Assembly (NCBI GenBank): GCA_032209605.1
Contig: JASFXZ010000026.1
Location: forward strand, 1,054,001 to 1,118,000
DNA length: 64,000 bases
Source of the DNA: Mactromeris polynyma
Taxonomy: Eukaryota; Mollusca; Bivalvia; Venerida; Mactridae
Direction: 5' to 3'
The notes beneath the pieces were generated by a model. The model did no database searches. It saw only the letters and a program-made list of their open reading frames with translations, and was not told the origin of the DNA. This document shows positions 22,115-34,300 of this stretch, in pieces. A program made the translations under genes and the position numbers. Each line of letters begins with the position of its first letter. Position 1 is the stretch's first letter.

Positions 22115-24880
22115 CCAGCCTAATCAACAACTACAAGAGAGAGAATGCGTAACTACAGGGAACGCCACATACACAAGACAGTGCCTCCCCACGCAGACCT
22201 CCGGGAAAACAACAATCCACAAAACATAAGGCACTTAAGGAGGTCAAAGTGTACATGTTACGGAACAGAGGCACAAGGATTGGCCTGACAGACCACAAGG
22301 AATAACTAGGAGAATCAAAGTGGACAGTGAAGGAAGGGGGAGGGGGTTAATGGATGGAAAATATCACAGGACAAGTCAAGACGCTTGACGAAGTTCGTTG
22401 ACGTTAGCATGTGGGTTAAGATGTTGTTTTTTTTTTTTAATTGAAGCGTTTTCGTTCACTTAACAACCCTATCAGTAAGACAAGTAAAACAAATTGACCG
22501 AATACCACACGGGACATGTTGAACAATTCATGCACGTGCAATCGAGTTTCACGTTGTGGACGATTAACAGTGCAAACATAATTCCTAAAATTCATGAATT
22601 CTGATAACACACACCAAGGCTAATTTTACCTATCTACTTTCTTTACACAATGAGTTCTTTAACACAACAAACACTATGTGTACAAATAGGAAGTTTCTTT
22701 TTTTGTTCAGTATATATATTACGCTCATATTGCATTTATATTTGTCTGTTCGAGTGTGCATCTACCTGTCTATCCTCGGTTATATGTGTAGTTTGTAGGT
22801 GCAATATAAATTTTGTCTGACATTTGCCATTGTATGCCATTATTCATGTTTTAATCATCTTTGAAGATTATTGTATAGTCTCTTATAACTCAATTTGAGT
22901 GGTGATATACATGTTATAAGTTATAACTATTGCAGTTGGTAATATGTACAATGTTTATTGACGAGACTGAATTACATACTATTAAAAGTTACCTATGTAC
23001 ATCAGTTCTCCCGCGATATTATCGAAAATTTTAAAGAATTATGTAATACATGTATAAACAAATCCAGAACAAAGCTATGATATAAAATACCCCAAATGAC
23101 CCACTCTCTTACACTATCGGCTATCATGTAAGGAACGATAACTCTGCAAAGGAGATTGCAAATGACCCTGCCGTAGGGATAGAGTATAACTACGCGGGTA
23201 GTAATTAACAAATATCGTAAATGAGATTCAAGAGAAGAGACAACGTGGATTGACATGTTGCTGATACCCATTGGTTATCATTTTCAGTACTGAAACTAGT
23301 CGCCTCACATTAAAATGAAACGAATGAACAACTCGCACTCCAATGTTAGCAACACCACGAAAACAAACAAAGTTATTTATGCATGTACACTGAACAAATT
23401 TTCTAAACGTCCATGTAATAAAAAACAAATTTAATAAAACGGTTTTACATGCCAAGTTGAAATTTGGCATTCTAGTATTAAACATGGTACTTTGTCGAAT
23501 TCTATAAAGAAAATACCTATTTATCTTCATGGTTGCCCACGCGTGACAGTGAGTACGATTTTCAACTTTTGGCACGTGGATCACATAAACTATATAGTTA
23601 GCGGTTAATTTCATTTCAATGCACTCCACGTTGTATGTCCAAAACGAAAAACAGAAAAGATGCCAACAAAGACCATTGAAGAACGCTCCAGGGCCGTCGG
23701 TATGATTGATAATGGTACTCTGATATGACACGTATGACTAACTTTATAAATTAATTAATCAATTCAAATAGCATTTGGAAAATAATTATAAAAATGTATA
23801 ATTTTTGAATTATTGACCACTTTTTATAAATACATAAATAAGTGTATTTTAGGTTGCCCGTCTGTTCAATAGGAGTAAATTTGCACATTTTTTCTGTTCT
23901 TATATTTTGACGAATTATCAAGTGGACGTTTAGAAATTTTGTTCAGTTTGTGCTTAGGAGAAGTGGGTAGTCAAACTTAGTCCTCATACCCCAGAAACGG
24001 TGCTGTTGATGTGAATCGACTAAGTTGTTCAGAAGACATGTGGATCCGAAAAGTCTCGTGGTCAAATACCACAGGAAGGTTGTTAGCCACCATAGTTCTG
24101 GTTTTCCCTCCTATAAGGATTACTTTTCTATGGCTGTGGAACCAATGACATACCGCCGTTGCATACTTGGCAAACTAACTACCGGGACATAAGCAGTTTT
24201 GCATAACATAAGGCCCCGTTTCATAGCCGATCTTAAGACGAAGACTGTATCTTATCATAAACCCCATCTTACGTTAACGTAGCTACGAAAATGTGTTGCA
24301 TGAACATTAGTTGAACTTAACTAAGTTCATCGTAGAATTTGTCGTAACTTTACGAATACATTAGAACACTCTTAGTACGTTCACACTATCGTTAAGTGTC
24401 ATGGGCGCCCCCATACGAATCCACGATGTACGTGGACTTTATCATAAAAGTGACTTGTTATTGTGACCGTAAAATGATGTAATTTTATGTAAAACATTGT
24501 GTTTGTATTTAATAATAAATACGCCAAAATGTCGTATAAATGTTTGATTTTATTACCGAAACGACATGGTGTACTATATGTCTCTACTAGGTTAGGGTTA
24601 CCTGTATATTGTACCCGAGTATCAGAGACAGTTACAATATAATAATATGCGAGGTTAAACTCATGATATTAAACAATTAAAGAATAAGCTATATCACAAC
24701 ACAACACTTTCAATATTTCCAACATTTCTATAAGCCTTTAATGTAATGTAAACTGTGTAAACTGTTTTCTGTGGAAATTCAGACAATTATTTGAACAAGT
24801 TAATAAAACAGAATATGAGTTGAGCCAATAGGCTAGGGGACGAGTTGGCCTAACACCGCTGTGTGTGGTTAAACAGACAC
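22115..24880. other. Spacer without assigned gene
   Basis: A 167-codon open frame lies on the minus strand at 23228-23731, rich in Cys, Phe and His, with no recognised domain. It may be chance. Around 24215-24420 is a stretch with repeated cttacg/cgtaag words (cccgtttcata...) that looks like a dispersed repeat but has no defined ends. Confidence 0.4.
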
Positions 24881-24888
24881 ATGGTTAG

Positions 24889-24936
24889 CTCATTCGGATG
24901 AGAACCGTGCTAGTCTTGAGGGTGTTGACACTGTAT
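24889..24936 (+). pseudogene. Decayed relative of the tRNA-Thr-like genes
   Basis: gttagctcattcgga...accgtgctagtcttgagggtgttg aligns with the D-arm to variable-loop part of the sequence at 28487-28535 with about nine differences and small indels. The T arm is lost. Confidence 0.55.
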
Positions 24937-25208
24937 CATATAGTGTGTATTTTATCCTAATGTAGGGGAGATAACTGCTATGGTCTTGTGTATGTCTGTT
25001 TATAAGAGTTATGTTACTTTGGTTTAGAGGTTAGTTCTGGAATAAAAGAGCATGGAACCTTCATTTATAAGATCTAACTGTTTCAGATACAAGCTGGGAC
25101 ATCATTACGCATATCTTATTTCGTATTCTGATGTATATAAATTATTTATTGAGAGCAAGGTCAGTATATGGCTGCTTATGTCTTCGTCCTGGATTATATA
25201 CAGTAGCG

Positions 25209-25802
25209 TAAGGTGGGACAAACGCCCATATTCAGCAATATTTTACGATATAATAATATTAACCATGAGTTCGATTAACACATAACTGGCTATGCGTGCA
25301 AGTTTGCACTAGACCTATACATTTATAACATATTTAATGTGACGGATACAAAACGAGATAAAACTCAATAAATTGATCATAATTTGTTCTGAGTGTTGCC
25401 TTTTTGCCCCATGTATGGGACAAAGCGCATTTTTGATAAGGTGCAACAATCTCTAAACATTATATAGATATAACTTCTTGCAAAATGTAGTACAATTTCG
25501 CGATCCTGTAAGCACTGCATAAATACCGTCAAACAAACGCACGAATGGCAAAAAACGAGAATACCAGGTGTACGAGGCAATACTAAAATACCAACTAATC
25601 AGCGTTAACACAAAATAGTGTAAAATGACTAAAATGAGAATTAAAAAAACTTCTCTTTGAAGATATTAAAATTGTTCGCGGTATTAACATCTGCGTAAGA
25701 CGTCACAAACAGAATATCACGCGGCACAGCAAATCTAACGATGTCAGAATTTTTACGAGGTGGCCTTTTACATCGTATGGGCATTTTGCCCCACCTAACT
25801 AT
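25209..25802. mobile_element. Element with TIRs of GGTGGG(A/G)CAAA..GCCCATA type
   Basis: The left end 25209-25230 reads taaggtgggacaaacgcccata. The right end, at 25776-25802, is its inverted partner (tatgggcattttgccccacctaacta). A third related word, tgccccatgtatgggacaaagcgcat, is at 25406. There is no transposase and the superfamily is unknown. Confidence 0.6.
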
Positions 25803-27528
25803 ACATGTGTTATTATATACTTGATAGTTTTTAACGCTCTTTGAATGATTAGTTACTGGCTTCTTAGTCAATTATATTTGTGTTTATAGCTGTATGATAA
25901 GCTCGTCTTATTGCCATGAATTTATACATTGACGACCATACACGTCTGTAAAGTAATCAATCAATGAAGAAGGATATAAATGATATGATCATTTTCCATT
26001 TACTAACATTATGAAAAAGTATATTGTATTTGTTGACTGACAAGATCTTGTTTCTCCTCGTAGACGAATATTAAGAAATATTATAAGTAAGGAATGTTTC
26101 AGTTTAATTTGGATGTAATATAAGTATTTTAACTTCGTGATATTTCTACAGACTAAATAATATGAAGTGAAGAGTTATTTCTTATAAAGAATTAAAGTTT
26201 TAAATGTTTTCACAATGTGAAACGTCCTTAAAAAAGGCCGAGGTGTTCAGATTGGCTTGCGCTGTAGCTGTAGCTTGCCACGCGACAACCAATTAAGGTT
26301 TCACGTGTCATTTTTCGCCAAAAGAACCTTTGTTCAACTAGACGACATTTATTGCTTGCTTCCGCAGTCTTACAATGACGTAGCGGGATTCCGTTTACTA
26401 ATAAAGATCCTCGTCATAGAAGGTTTAGGCATTATCTTTGATGTTGCGTGTGCCTTGTACTCTAATATTTAAATTAGCTCTGCCATGCTTTCCACAGAGA
26501 CTACATACATTCATTTTGGCAGCCATATCGGAACTACTTTCCCGCCACGTTTCTTCCGAAGTATATGTATATTAATAATAGCCGAAATGATCCGATTGTA
26601 ATATCTTCAGTTTGATTAGCAGTAGCGTTGTTCGACTTCACTTGGACCACGTTGTCAGCCTGATTAAATGACAGCAATAGCTTCGTAAAAGTTAATTGAA
26701 CTAGATGTAATTTCCGGCATTTTTCTGACCAAAACATGTATATATAGCAAGTGAAATTTAACTGATCCAGACGGAGTTTTCGTGACACGGGCAGACAGAC
26801 GGACACACAGTTCATAACTTGTGTGACGATATTGCAATTCTACATTTTAAAAAGCAGGCGAGAAATGTACATTGAAAGTGGCATATGTATCGTTTTTTAC
26901 CGCATAATAAGCCGTGTATAACATATTTCTCACGCCGTATGGACAGACGGACGGTTAAAGGTTTCGGCATTTCTTAGTATGAAGTAATATATATATAATC
27001 AATACCTTAAGTACTTAGTTTCATATCATTAGTATCCGTTGAGTAGCATGCATTTAAAGGGACCTCGATAAGTAGCTCTTTGTTAATATGAATTGGTAAT
27101 TGGTGTATTTTGTACTAAGTCTATCGCTCTGCATTTACATAATTTATTGCCTTTATAAATGTATAAATGATGCAGATGCAAAGTCCTATGTTTCAGGTAT
27201 TTTTCTCCGTTTTAATATAATGAATTAGGAGATAATTGATTTCTCTTAGAATATCTCCGATAGGTGTCGCAAGCAGGTGCTTGTGGCACGAGATTTTCAT
27301 GTAAGCGTTTAGGTTTGAAAGTCATTCAGCTTTGGGCAGCCGACATATTAATACCAGTTTTTTCTTTAACGTTAATTATGAAATTTTGACAACGTTACTC
27401 GGTCACTCACAATGTAGTCGGTTGCCCAAATGCTACCCATAAATCACAAATTGAACAGTAATTTGAAATGTATGTTGTTTTATGTCTTGTTTATCGGAGG
27501 TGGTCGAGTTGAAAGGGAAACTATATAT
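25803..27528. other. Spacer without recognised feature
   Basis: No gene, RNA or bounded repeat supported. Short open frames on both strands have no domain content. Confidence 0.45.
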
Positions 27529-27702
27529 CAGGGGCGTAGCTTGGATTAAATGAATGTGTAGGCCCAGATGTAGGGGGGTCTGGGGGCATGCTCCCCCTGG
27601 AAAAAATTTGACCCCAGAATGTCAGAGGTGCGTTTTGGCGTATATTTTCTGGGGAAATGTGTAGGCCGCGGCCTACACGGCCTATAGGAAGCTACGCCCC
27701 TG
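27529..27702. mobile_element. MITE with CAGGGGCGTAGCTT ends
   Basis: The ends CAGGGGCGTAGCTT and AAGCTACGCCCCTG are inverted repeats. The 174-bp element is flanked by TATAT on both sides, although the flank is low complexity. Fragments of the same family end lie near 30615-30636 (minus) and 53088-53110 (plus). The termini are hAT-like. Confidence 0.85.
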
Positions 27703-28460
27703 TATATAACAAAAAGATAACCGTGATGGATGTTGGATATTTTAAAATATGGGCGTAGTATGTGTAGAAACCGCGTAGTACACGGCTGAAACCACCCATA
27801 ATATTCTCGTAAACATCAAGGGTGAAATATTTAATGATGAACAACATTACAACACAACGTGCCAAATATTATATGTCTGGCGTTATTGTACACACAGTAT
27901 AACGGAGACCTTTTCATCCTTTCAGTTTAAAGAATTAATCCCTCGGGCGTGTTTACAAACGGAAATGCACGAGAAGCTCGGTGTGTAGACAGTATGTGTA
28001 ATAATTATCTTTGTCGAATACTGGCGAAAATACACGAACACTTTTCGTAACTTTAGATTCTAGGGTCATCATAATAAGTGACCTTAAAATCACGGATTTT
28101 TGTAGCTGACTGTTAAGTGTTGTGAAAACATGTGCACTATTGCATGGCGGATGGAAATTTTTCATGTGTTTTACGAAGTTTACGACTGGATTAAATGGAC
28201 GAAATTGGACATACCAAGTTTTATTTAGGATATATGTGTTTTATGTGCTCATTCGCTGTGTTATATTCTGGACGTTTATGGTCCCAGACAGGATAGTGTC
28301 TATTTTCTGTGACCGAGTCAAGAAATTTGGTGGTCTGCATATGCTGATTAGGTATAATTATGTTCTTGTGCAAATTCGTCAGGAAAGATATTGCCTTATA
28401 TTGTAACACTTTAGACATAGAATATGAATATCATTTTATTTGTATTTGGTGCTGTTGTAG
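27703..28460. other. Spacer without recognised gene
   Basis: A 94-codon frame at 28122-28406 (plus) overlaps an antisense frame of similar length. Neither has recognisable content. Confidence 0.4.
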
Positions 28461-28480
28461 TGGTGTGGGGTGAGACGGCT

Positions 28481-28551
28481 GCCCAGTTAGCTCAGTCGGT
28501 AGAGTGCCGTACTAGTGTTACGGTGTTGTGGGTTCGAGCCCCACATTGGGC
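28481..28551 (+). tRNA. tRNA-Thr(AGU)-like gene, copy 1
   Basis: The cloverleaf is complete: acceptor GCCCAGT/ATTGGGC, D arm GCTC/GAGT, anticodon stem CCGTA/TACGG with loop CTAGTGT (anticodon AGU), and T arm GTGGG/CCCAC. A box TAGCTCAGTCGG and B box GGTTCGAGCC are present. Position 37 is G where tRNAs reading ANN codons have A, so this may be a tRNA-like repeat rather than a decoding tRNA. Confidence 0.7.
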
Positions 28552-28665
28552 GCACTTTTCCCCCTTGATTTACTTCTATGGTGGCAGTGGTATTTGACAG
28601 CCCACGGTGGTTGAGCCTCAACTGCCGGAAGGTGGAGGAGTGTAGTGGTGTGGGCTTAGACGGCC

Positions 28666-28736
28666 GCCCAGTTAGCTCAGTCGGTAGAGCGCCTTACTAG
28701 TGTTAGGGGGTCATGGGTTCGAGCCCCACATTGGGC
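28666..28736 (+). tRNA. tRNA-Thr(AGU)-like gene, copy 2
   Basis: It shares acceptor, D arm, anticodon loop CTAGTGT and B box with copy 1, which lies exactly 185 bp away. The anticodon stem is CCTTA/TAGGG with a T-G pair, and the T stem ATGGG/CCCAC has one mismatch. The surrounding sequence is duplicated too, so this is a tandem duplication of a larger unit. Confidence 0.62.
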
Positions 28737-28830
28737 ACACTTTTTCCCCTTGCTTGACTTCAATGGTGACAGTGGTGTTTGACGGCCCACGGTGGTTGAG
28801 CGTGAAATGCTGGATGGGGGAGGTCGAGTG

Positions 28831-30915
28831 TAGTGTTATGGTAAAACTCAGGAAAAACTAGCATGCCCCTCAGTGGGATTGAACTGCAGTTGACTGTTTT
28901 ATATCATCTACTTATATGTTTGTTTGAATGATGTGCACAGTTTTATTCTAGAATATGTTAAATTGATGTTAATTTCTTGCCTTATAGATGACAGTGATTG
29001 AAATCCAGTATCATGGAAGTAACCTTGCACCATTGGAGCAGTAATCATGGTAGAAGTCATCAGAACATGGAATAGACATTACAGAATAGAACAGAATCAC
29101 AAAGATAAGTGACTCTATTCACTTCCTCTTTCTAAAATTTGTCATTTGCCTATTATGTTATGTCTGTCCAGGGAAATTAGTTGGGAGAAGTCATTATGTA
29201 TGCGGTACAAATCATTGCCTATTTCTTCCATGTTGTACATTAAGATGTTACAATAGTCATTTTAAGCATAATTGTTTGTACCTGTTAATAGCATTAGTTA
29301 ACAAAAAAAAACATCAAAATCATCATCATCATCTAGAAGTAGAAAGAGTGATTGACTGGAGTAGTAACAGCAATAAAAATATGTAAGTTGTATTCTCTAC
29401 TACAATTTTGTTTATTCATTTATTTATTTTATCATCATTTGAAGTTTTCATTTATCATCATCTCATTCATTATACCCCCTTGGTAAACAAAAGTTTGGGG
29501 GTATACAGGACTCACTCTGTCGGTTGGTCGGTTGGTCTGTTAACAAAAACTTTTGGAGCGAACTACATCTACAGCTTTTGGAGAATTTTCATGAATTGAC
29601 ATGGACATTCTCCATGATGAGTTGTAGTGTGTGACATAATCATCATGGACTGTATATAAGCTTGATATACAGCTCTTTTTTTCTGACAAAGTGGTACTGC
29701 TGGGGTATTACTCACTTCCAGTGATAGTTTTAGTATCCTTGATTGGTGTTTGTGGTGTAAGTGAGATGTTGGTTGAGTAACATGTTGAATGGTCCAGGAA
29801 GGTGATTTAGTCCCATTAATTGGTCAGTTTATAGATGTGGTTTTGTTGTTGCATTGACTGGTTTCTGTGGTAGGTAATGCATGGAAGACAGTGTGACTTA
29901 CAGAAAGCAAAATCAAGGTGCTGTAATTCATTTCAAATTTTGTGTATATATACCAATGCATTTGAAAGTGGTTTAGGTAATAGACATTTGCTCTATGCTT
30001 TGACAAAAAAGCATCAGTCTGATTGGATGAATTTTAGAAACGTCAGAAATTGTGTGAGAGAATTATATTTGGTGAGAATAGGTATGTTTTCTGTCTGGCT
30101 TTCTTCCATCAAACTGTGGAAACATATATGAATAGGAAAGAGTTATTTTTCAATGGAATTATATAAGATATATGCTATATAATACATTATGTCATAACAT
30201 TGAAATATTTATATTGATATTGGTTTGCTAATCAGCAAGTATAGGCTTATACATGTAGTTTTGTGATTCTGTATATTGAGTAAAGACCATAGGCGGACTA
30301 TCTGACAGAGTGCATTGACCAAAGTCTGTTACAGTAAAGGTTACAAGTCAGCATGTCATTCAGATTATTTCAATTGTGTGAATATGGTTAGAATTTTCCA
30401 TATTTTTCAGTTAGCAGAGTTAGATACTTAAATTATTTTGACTCACCTGAGCTAGTTTTTATGGCTTGTTTGAAATACTGTCCTGTGCTCTACATGGTAA
30501 TATTAGCTACACAAGAATATTAGTTGTGATAAGCACGGGCATTGGCAGCGATAAGTAAAAAATTGAAAAAACAATTATGACCAAAAGTGACCCCTCCATA
30601 GAAAGTCTGAAAAATGGCCCAGCTACACCCCTGATAGGTGATTAATAATTTGAAATAATGTGTAAACCGAAGATAATGCTGTTATATTGCAAGTTCATTT
30701 ATACCTGGTACAGTTTAGTTACAGATTATTATGTATAATATACTCACAATACTTAATATTCTTACATGTCTTCCCACCGACAAGTGACCATGATGCAGTA
30801 GTTGTCTTACTCGTTGTCCGTAAACATTCTGGTTCGTAGTCCTATTATCCATCCTGTTGGGCCATTAATCCCTCTCTGAAGGCCCTGGGGGTATTGCTTG
30901 TCTTTTGTTGTCTAG
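28831..30915. other. Left flank of the retrotransposon, scattered repeat pieces
   Basis: A hairpin tatacccc...ggggtata at 29471-29503 is followed by a cggttggtcggttgg stretch, which resembles the start of a dispersed repeat. A CAGGGG-type MITE end lies near 30615-30636. No gene recognised. Confidence 0.5.
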
Positions 30916-31078
30916 TGTTTTAATGACAAGTTTAATATATCAAAGAAGAGAGAACACAAGCGTGATTCTACGACTAAGTTTATTGTACAAGTGCCTTAAC
31001 AGAGATTAGTAAGCAACATAGTAAGATAGTGTGATGACGTAGCTATAGTCTATTTCAATATAATGTAAACATATAACA
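30916..31078 (-). repeat. 3' LTR
   Basis: 162 of 163 bases are identical to the 5' LTR. The AATAAA signal on the minus strand (30979-30984) would serve polyadenylation. The single difference makes a CpG here (ACGAC) against ATGAC in the other LTR, as expected of methyl-CpG decay. Confidence 0.96.
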
Positions 31079-31091
31079 TCTCCCTGTTTTT
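31079..31091 (-). other. Polypurine tract
   Basis: AAAAACAGGGAGA on the minus strand immediately precedes the 3' LTR, the usual site for plus-strand priming. Confidence 0.88.
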
Positions 31092-31300
31092 AATAAAAGA
31101 AACATATAATTCAAAAGTATGAAGAAACAACTTATAATCAAATTTCAATGTATAAAAAAGCTAAGTTTCAGTAATCTTAAATGCATTACAGTCAATATTC
31201 TGTGTAGTCAATAATATGTGTAGATAAAGATTTTTCTTTGTATCAGTACGTCATTCTCTTATCAATAAATATTATCTAATGTACATACAGTAATTACATA

Positions 31301-34300
31301 TCAATTTACCCAATCATTTCCTACATATTTTCGGTTGTCACGCACTAATCTTCCAGCTCTTGTTTTGTACGCGTTATCGTCTTGGTGTAATTCATGATTC
31401 GAATGGGTTTCCGAAGGGGTATTCGGTTCCAAATCATGTTGTAAAACTTGCGCTTGGAACGGTTCAATGTCATTAGTATTTTCGCGCGTTTGATGTATTA
31501 CTGACCTATTTCTCCGATAAATACTACCATCTGGCATTTGTATGAGATATGAACGGTCACTATGAATTTTCATTACCTTGCCTAATTTCCATAATTTCCC
31601 GAACTTAACTCTTACGGAATTTCCTACTGATAATGGATCTAACGGTTTAGTTGATTTGTCGAAATGCGACTTTTGTTTTTGTTTAGATTCTTGCATTCGT
31701 TTTTTCAATTGTTCTGAGTTTACTAACATTGGTTGGAGTGCTTTGTTAGTAATAGGCACGATCGATTTTGTTCGGCGACCTAACAACAACTGGCTTGGGG
31801 AATAACCGCATTCTAATGGCGTATTTCGATATTCTAAAAATGCTAAGTACGGATTCGAACCAGTGTCTTTAGCTTTCTTCATAAGCTTTTTCGCAATTCC
31901 TACCCCTTTCTCAGCGAGACCATTGCTTTGCGGGTGACCTGGGGATGAAGTTCGATGCTCGAATCCCCATGCTTTCGCGAAGTCCTTAAACTCGTTGCTA
32001 GAGAACTGAGGTCCATTATCTGATACAAGAATATCAGGAATTGACATTCGTGACATGTGTTTTTGAAGTTTAGTTATCACAGTTTGTGATCTTGTGTTGC
32101 GTAAATAATCAACTTCAAAAAATCTACTATAGTAGTCAATTGTCAACAGATACTCATTTCCTTGAAAATGAAATAAATCGGTTGCGATCCTTTGATATGG
32201 GCGATCAGGGAATTCAGTCGTGACTAAAGGCATTGATGCATTTGCGTCCCTGTGTGTCAAGCATGTTGGACAGCTTGTTACGTACTCGGTAACCTGCTTA
32301 CACATCCCTGGCCAAAATAAAGAATCTTTCGCGCGTTCTAGCGTTTTCGTAATCCCCAGATGGGATGAATGAACTTTCTGTACAAGATCATTGCGTAATG
32401 ATTTCGGTACCACAATAGTATGACCTCGAAATACAAGACCATCCTCAGTGCTAATTTCATCACGATGATTGAAATATTCCACAATATCCGGTGAACATTG
32501 CGTTCTGGACTCTGGCCATCCTTTCAGTATAGCCTGTTTCAGTTTTAACATTTGTGAGTCTTTGTCGGTTTCCGCGCGAATTATTGCGAGCCGCTTATCT
32601 GTGACGTGTAATTGTTTTATAACCGTGTGCACATGGTTGTCCATACCTTCGATCATTCCTGGGAATGTATCAGGTAAAGATTGTCTCGATAAGCAATCAC
32701 TGACAGGTATGCTCTTACCAGGTACATGTCGAACAGTAATTTGATATTTCGACAGTGCGAGAAGCATCCTAGATAATCGCGGTGGTGCAGCTGATAACGG
32801 TTTTTTCATGATAGCTGAAATCGGTTTATGATCACAGTGCACAATGACTTCTCGACCATATGTGAACTGGTGAAATCTTTTCAATGCAAACAATACCCCG
32901 AGTAGTTCCTTTTCAATTACAGCGTACCCTATCTCGGTCTGAGTTAATGATTTGCTGGCATACGCTATGGGTTTTTCGTCTTGCATTAGACAACATCCTA
33001 GTCCATATTTACTTGCGTCAGTTTCAAGCACTAATGGTTTCTTAGGATCGTAATACCCTAGAACCGGCGATTGAGTAATAATTTGTTTGATCTTATTGAG
33101 TGCCTGTTCCTGCGGGGCGTCCCACAGGAATTCTACATCATTTTTCAAGAGGCTCCGGATGGGGGCTGTTATTTCTGCAAGATTTGGCGCGAATTTTGCA
33201 AGATAATTGACCAATCCTAACAATGTTTCAACATTTCCCCGGCTATCTGGCCGCTGCAATGCCGTAATAGCCTTGATTTTATCCGGGTCGGCCTTGAGTC
33301 CCGTGTCGGTTATCACGTGACCGAAGAATGGAATGGATTTAACACCTATTCTGCATTTCTGTGAATTGAAGCGAATTCCGCGTTCGCGGGCGCGTAGCAA
33401 TACTTGCGTTAAGCGTTTGTCGTGTTCCTGGGGTGTACGTCCCCAAATAAGAATATCATCTACCAAGGGGTGCATTCCCTGTAGACCTTCAAATGCTTCA
33501 TTTACTTTTTGACAAAATATATCTGATGATGACGCTATCCCGTATGGAAGACGCAAATAGCGGTACCTTTGAAACGGTGTTGCAAACGTAGTCAAGTATG
33601 AGGATTCCTCATCTAACTGTACACTCCAGTACGCATGTGTTAGATCAAGTAAACTGAAGTGTGTAGCGCCTACCATTTTGGCGGTAACATCTTCGAGTGT
33701 CGACATCGCGTAATGTGGTCTGCGAATCGCTTCATTTAGAGGCTTCGCATCTATACACACACGAAGAGACTTATTCGGCTTTTCGACTACCACGATAGCG
33801 TGAACCCAGTCTGTAGGTTCAGTGACAGGCGTTATAATCTGGTCTTTGACCATCTTATCAAGCTCAGCTTTTAGCCGTGATTTCAGTGCTTCCGGTATTC
33901 GTCTTGGTGGCGTTATCACCGGAACCGAATCTTCCTTCAGGTGTAATTTACTTTTACCTGGAAGTATACCTACGCCCGTGAATAGATCTTTGTTATCAGA
34001 TAATACCGATTTTTTGGTCATTAACTGATTAGAATCTATGTTTACTTCATAGGCCAGCTGAATTAAGCCTAATTCAGTTGATGCTTGTAAACCAATTAAC
34101 GGCGGAGCGCTATTGTTTACAATATAGAACACTGCGTTTATTTCTTTTGCTCTATATTTACATTGCAGGTTGACCTTTCCGTATACATGAATTGCGTCAC
34201 CTGAATATGAAGTTAGTTTACAATCAGAGGCGTCTAAAGGGAGTTTGACATTAAGCGATTCAAATTGGCGTTTTGGCAACGTGTTAACGCTTGACCCCGT

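Larger units (their letters stand above)
28457..28830 (+). repeat. 185-bp tandem unit containing the tRNA-like genes
   Basis: Two units share gtagtggtgtggg.t.agacgg..gcccagtt, the tRNA-like body, cactttt.ccccttg, ggtg.cagtggt.tttgac.gcccacggtggttgagc and ggtggaggagtgtag. A partial third unit begins after 28829. Confidence 0.85.

Noticed and set aside
21935..22229. Overlapping plus-strand frames with ATGIRTRV-like text
   Set aside because: This peptide text is the antisense of a tRNA T arm and comes from the tRNA-like relic.
28122..28406. 94-codon plus-strand frame
   Set aside because: An antisense frame of similar size is open in the same place, the composition is biased and no domain is seen.
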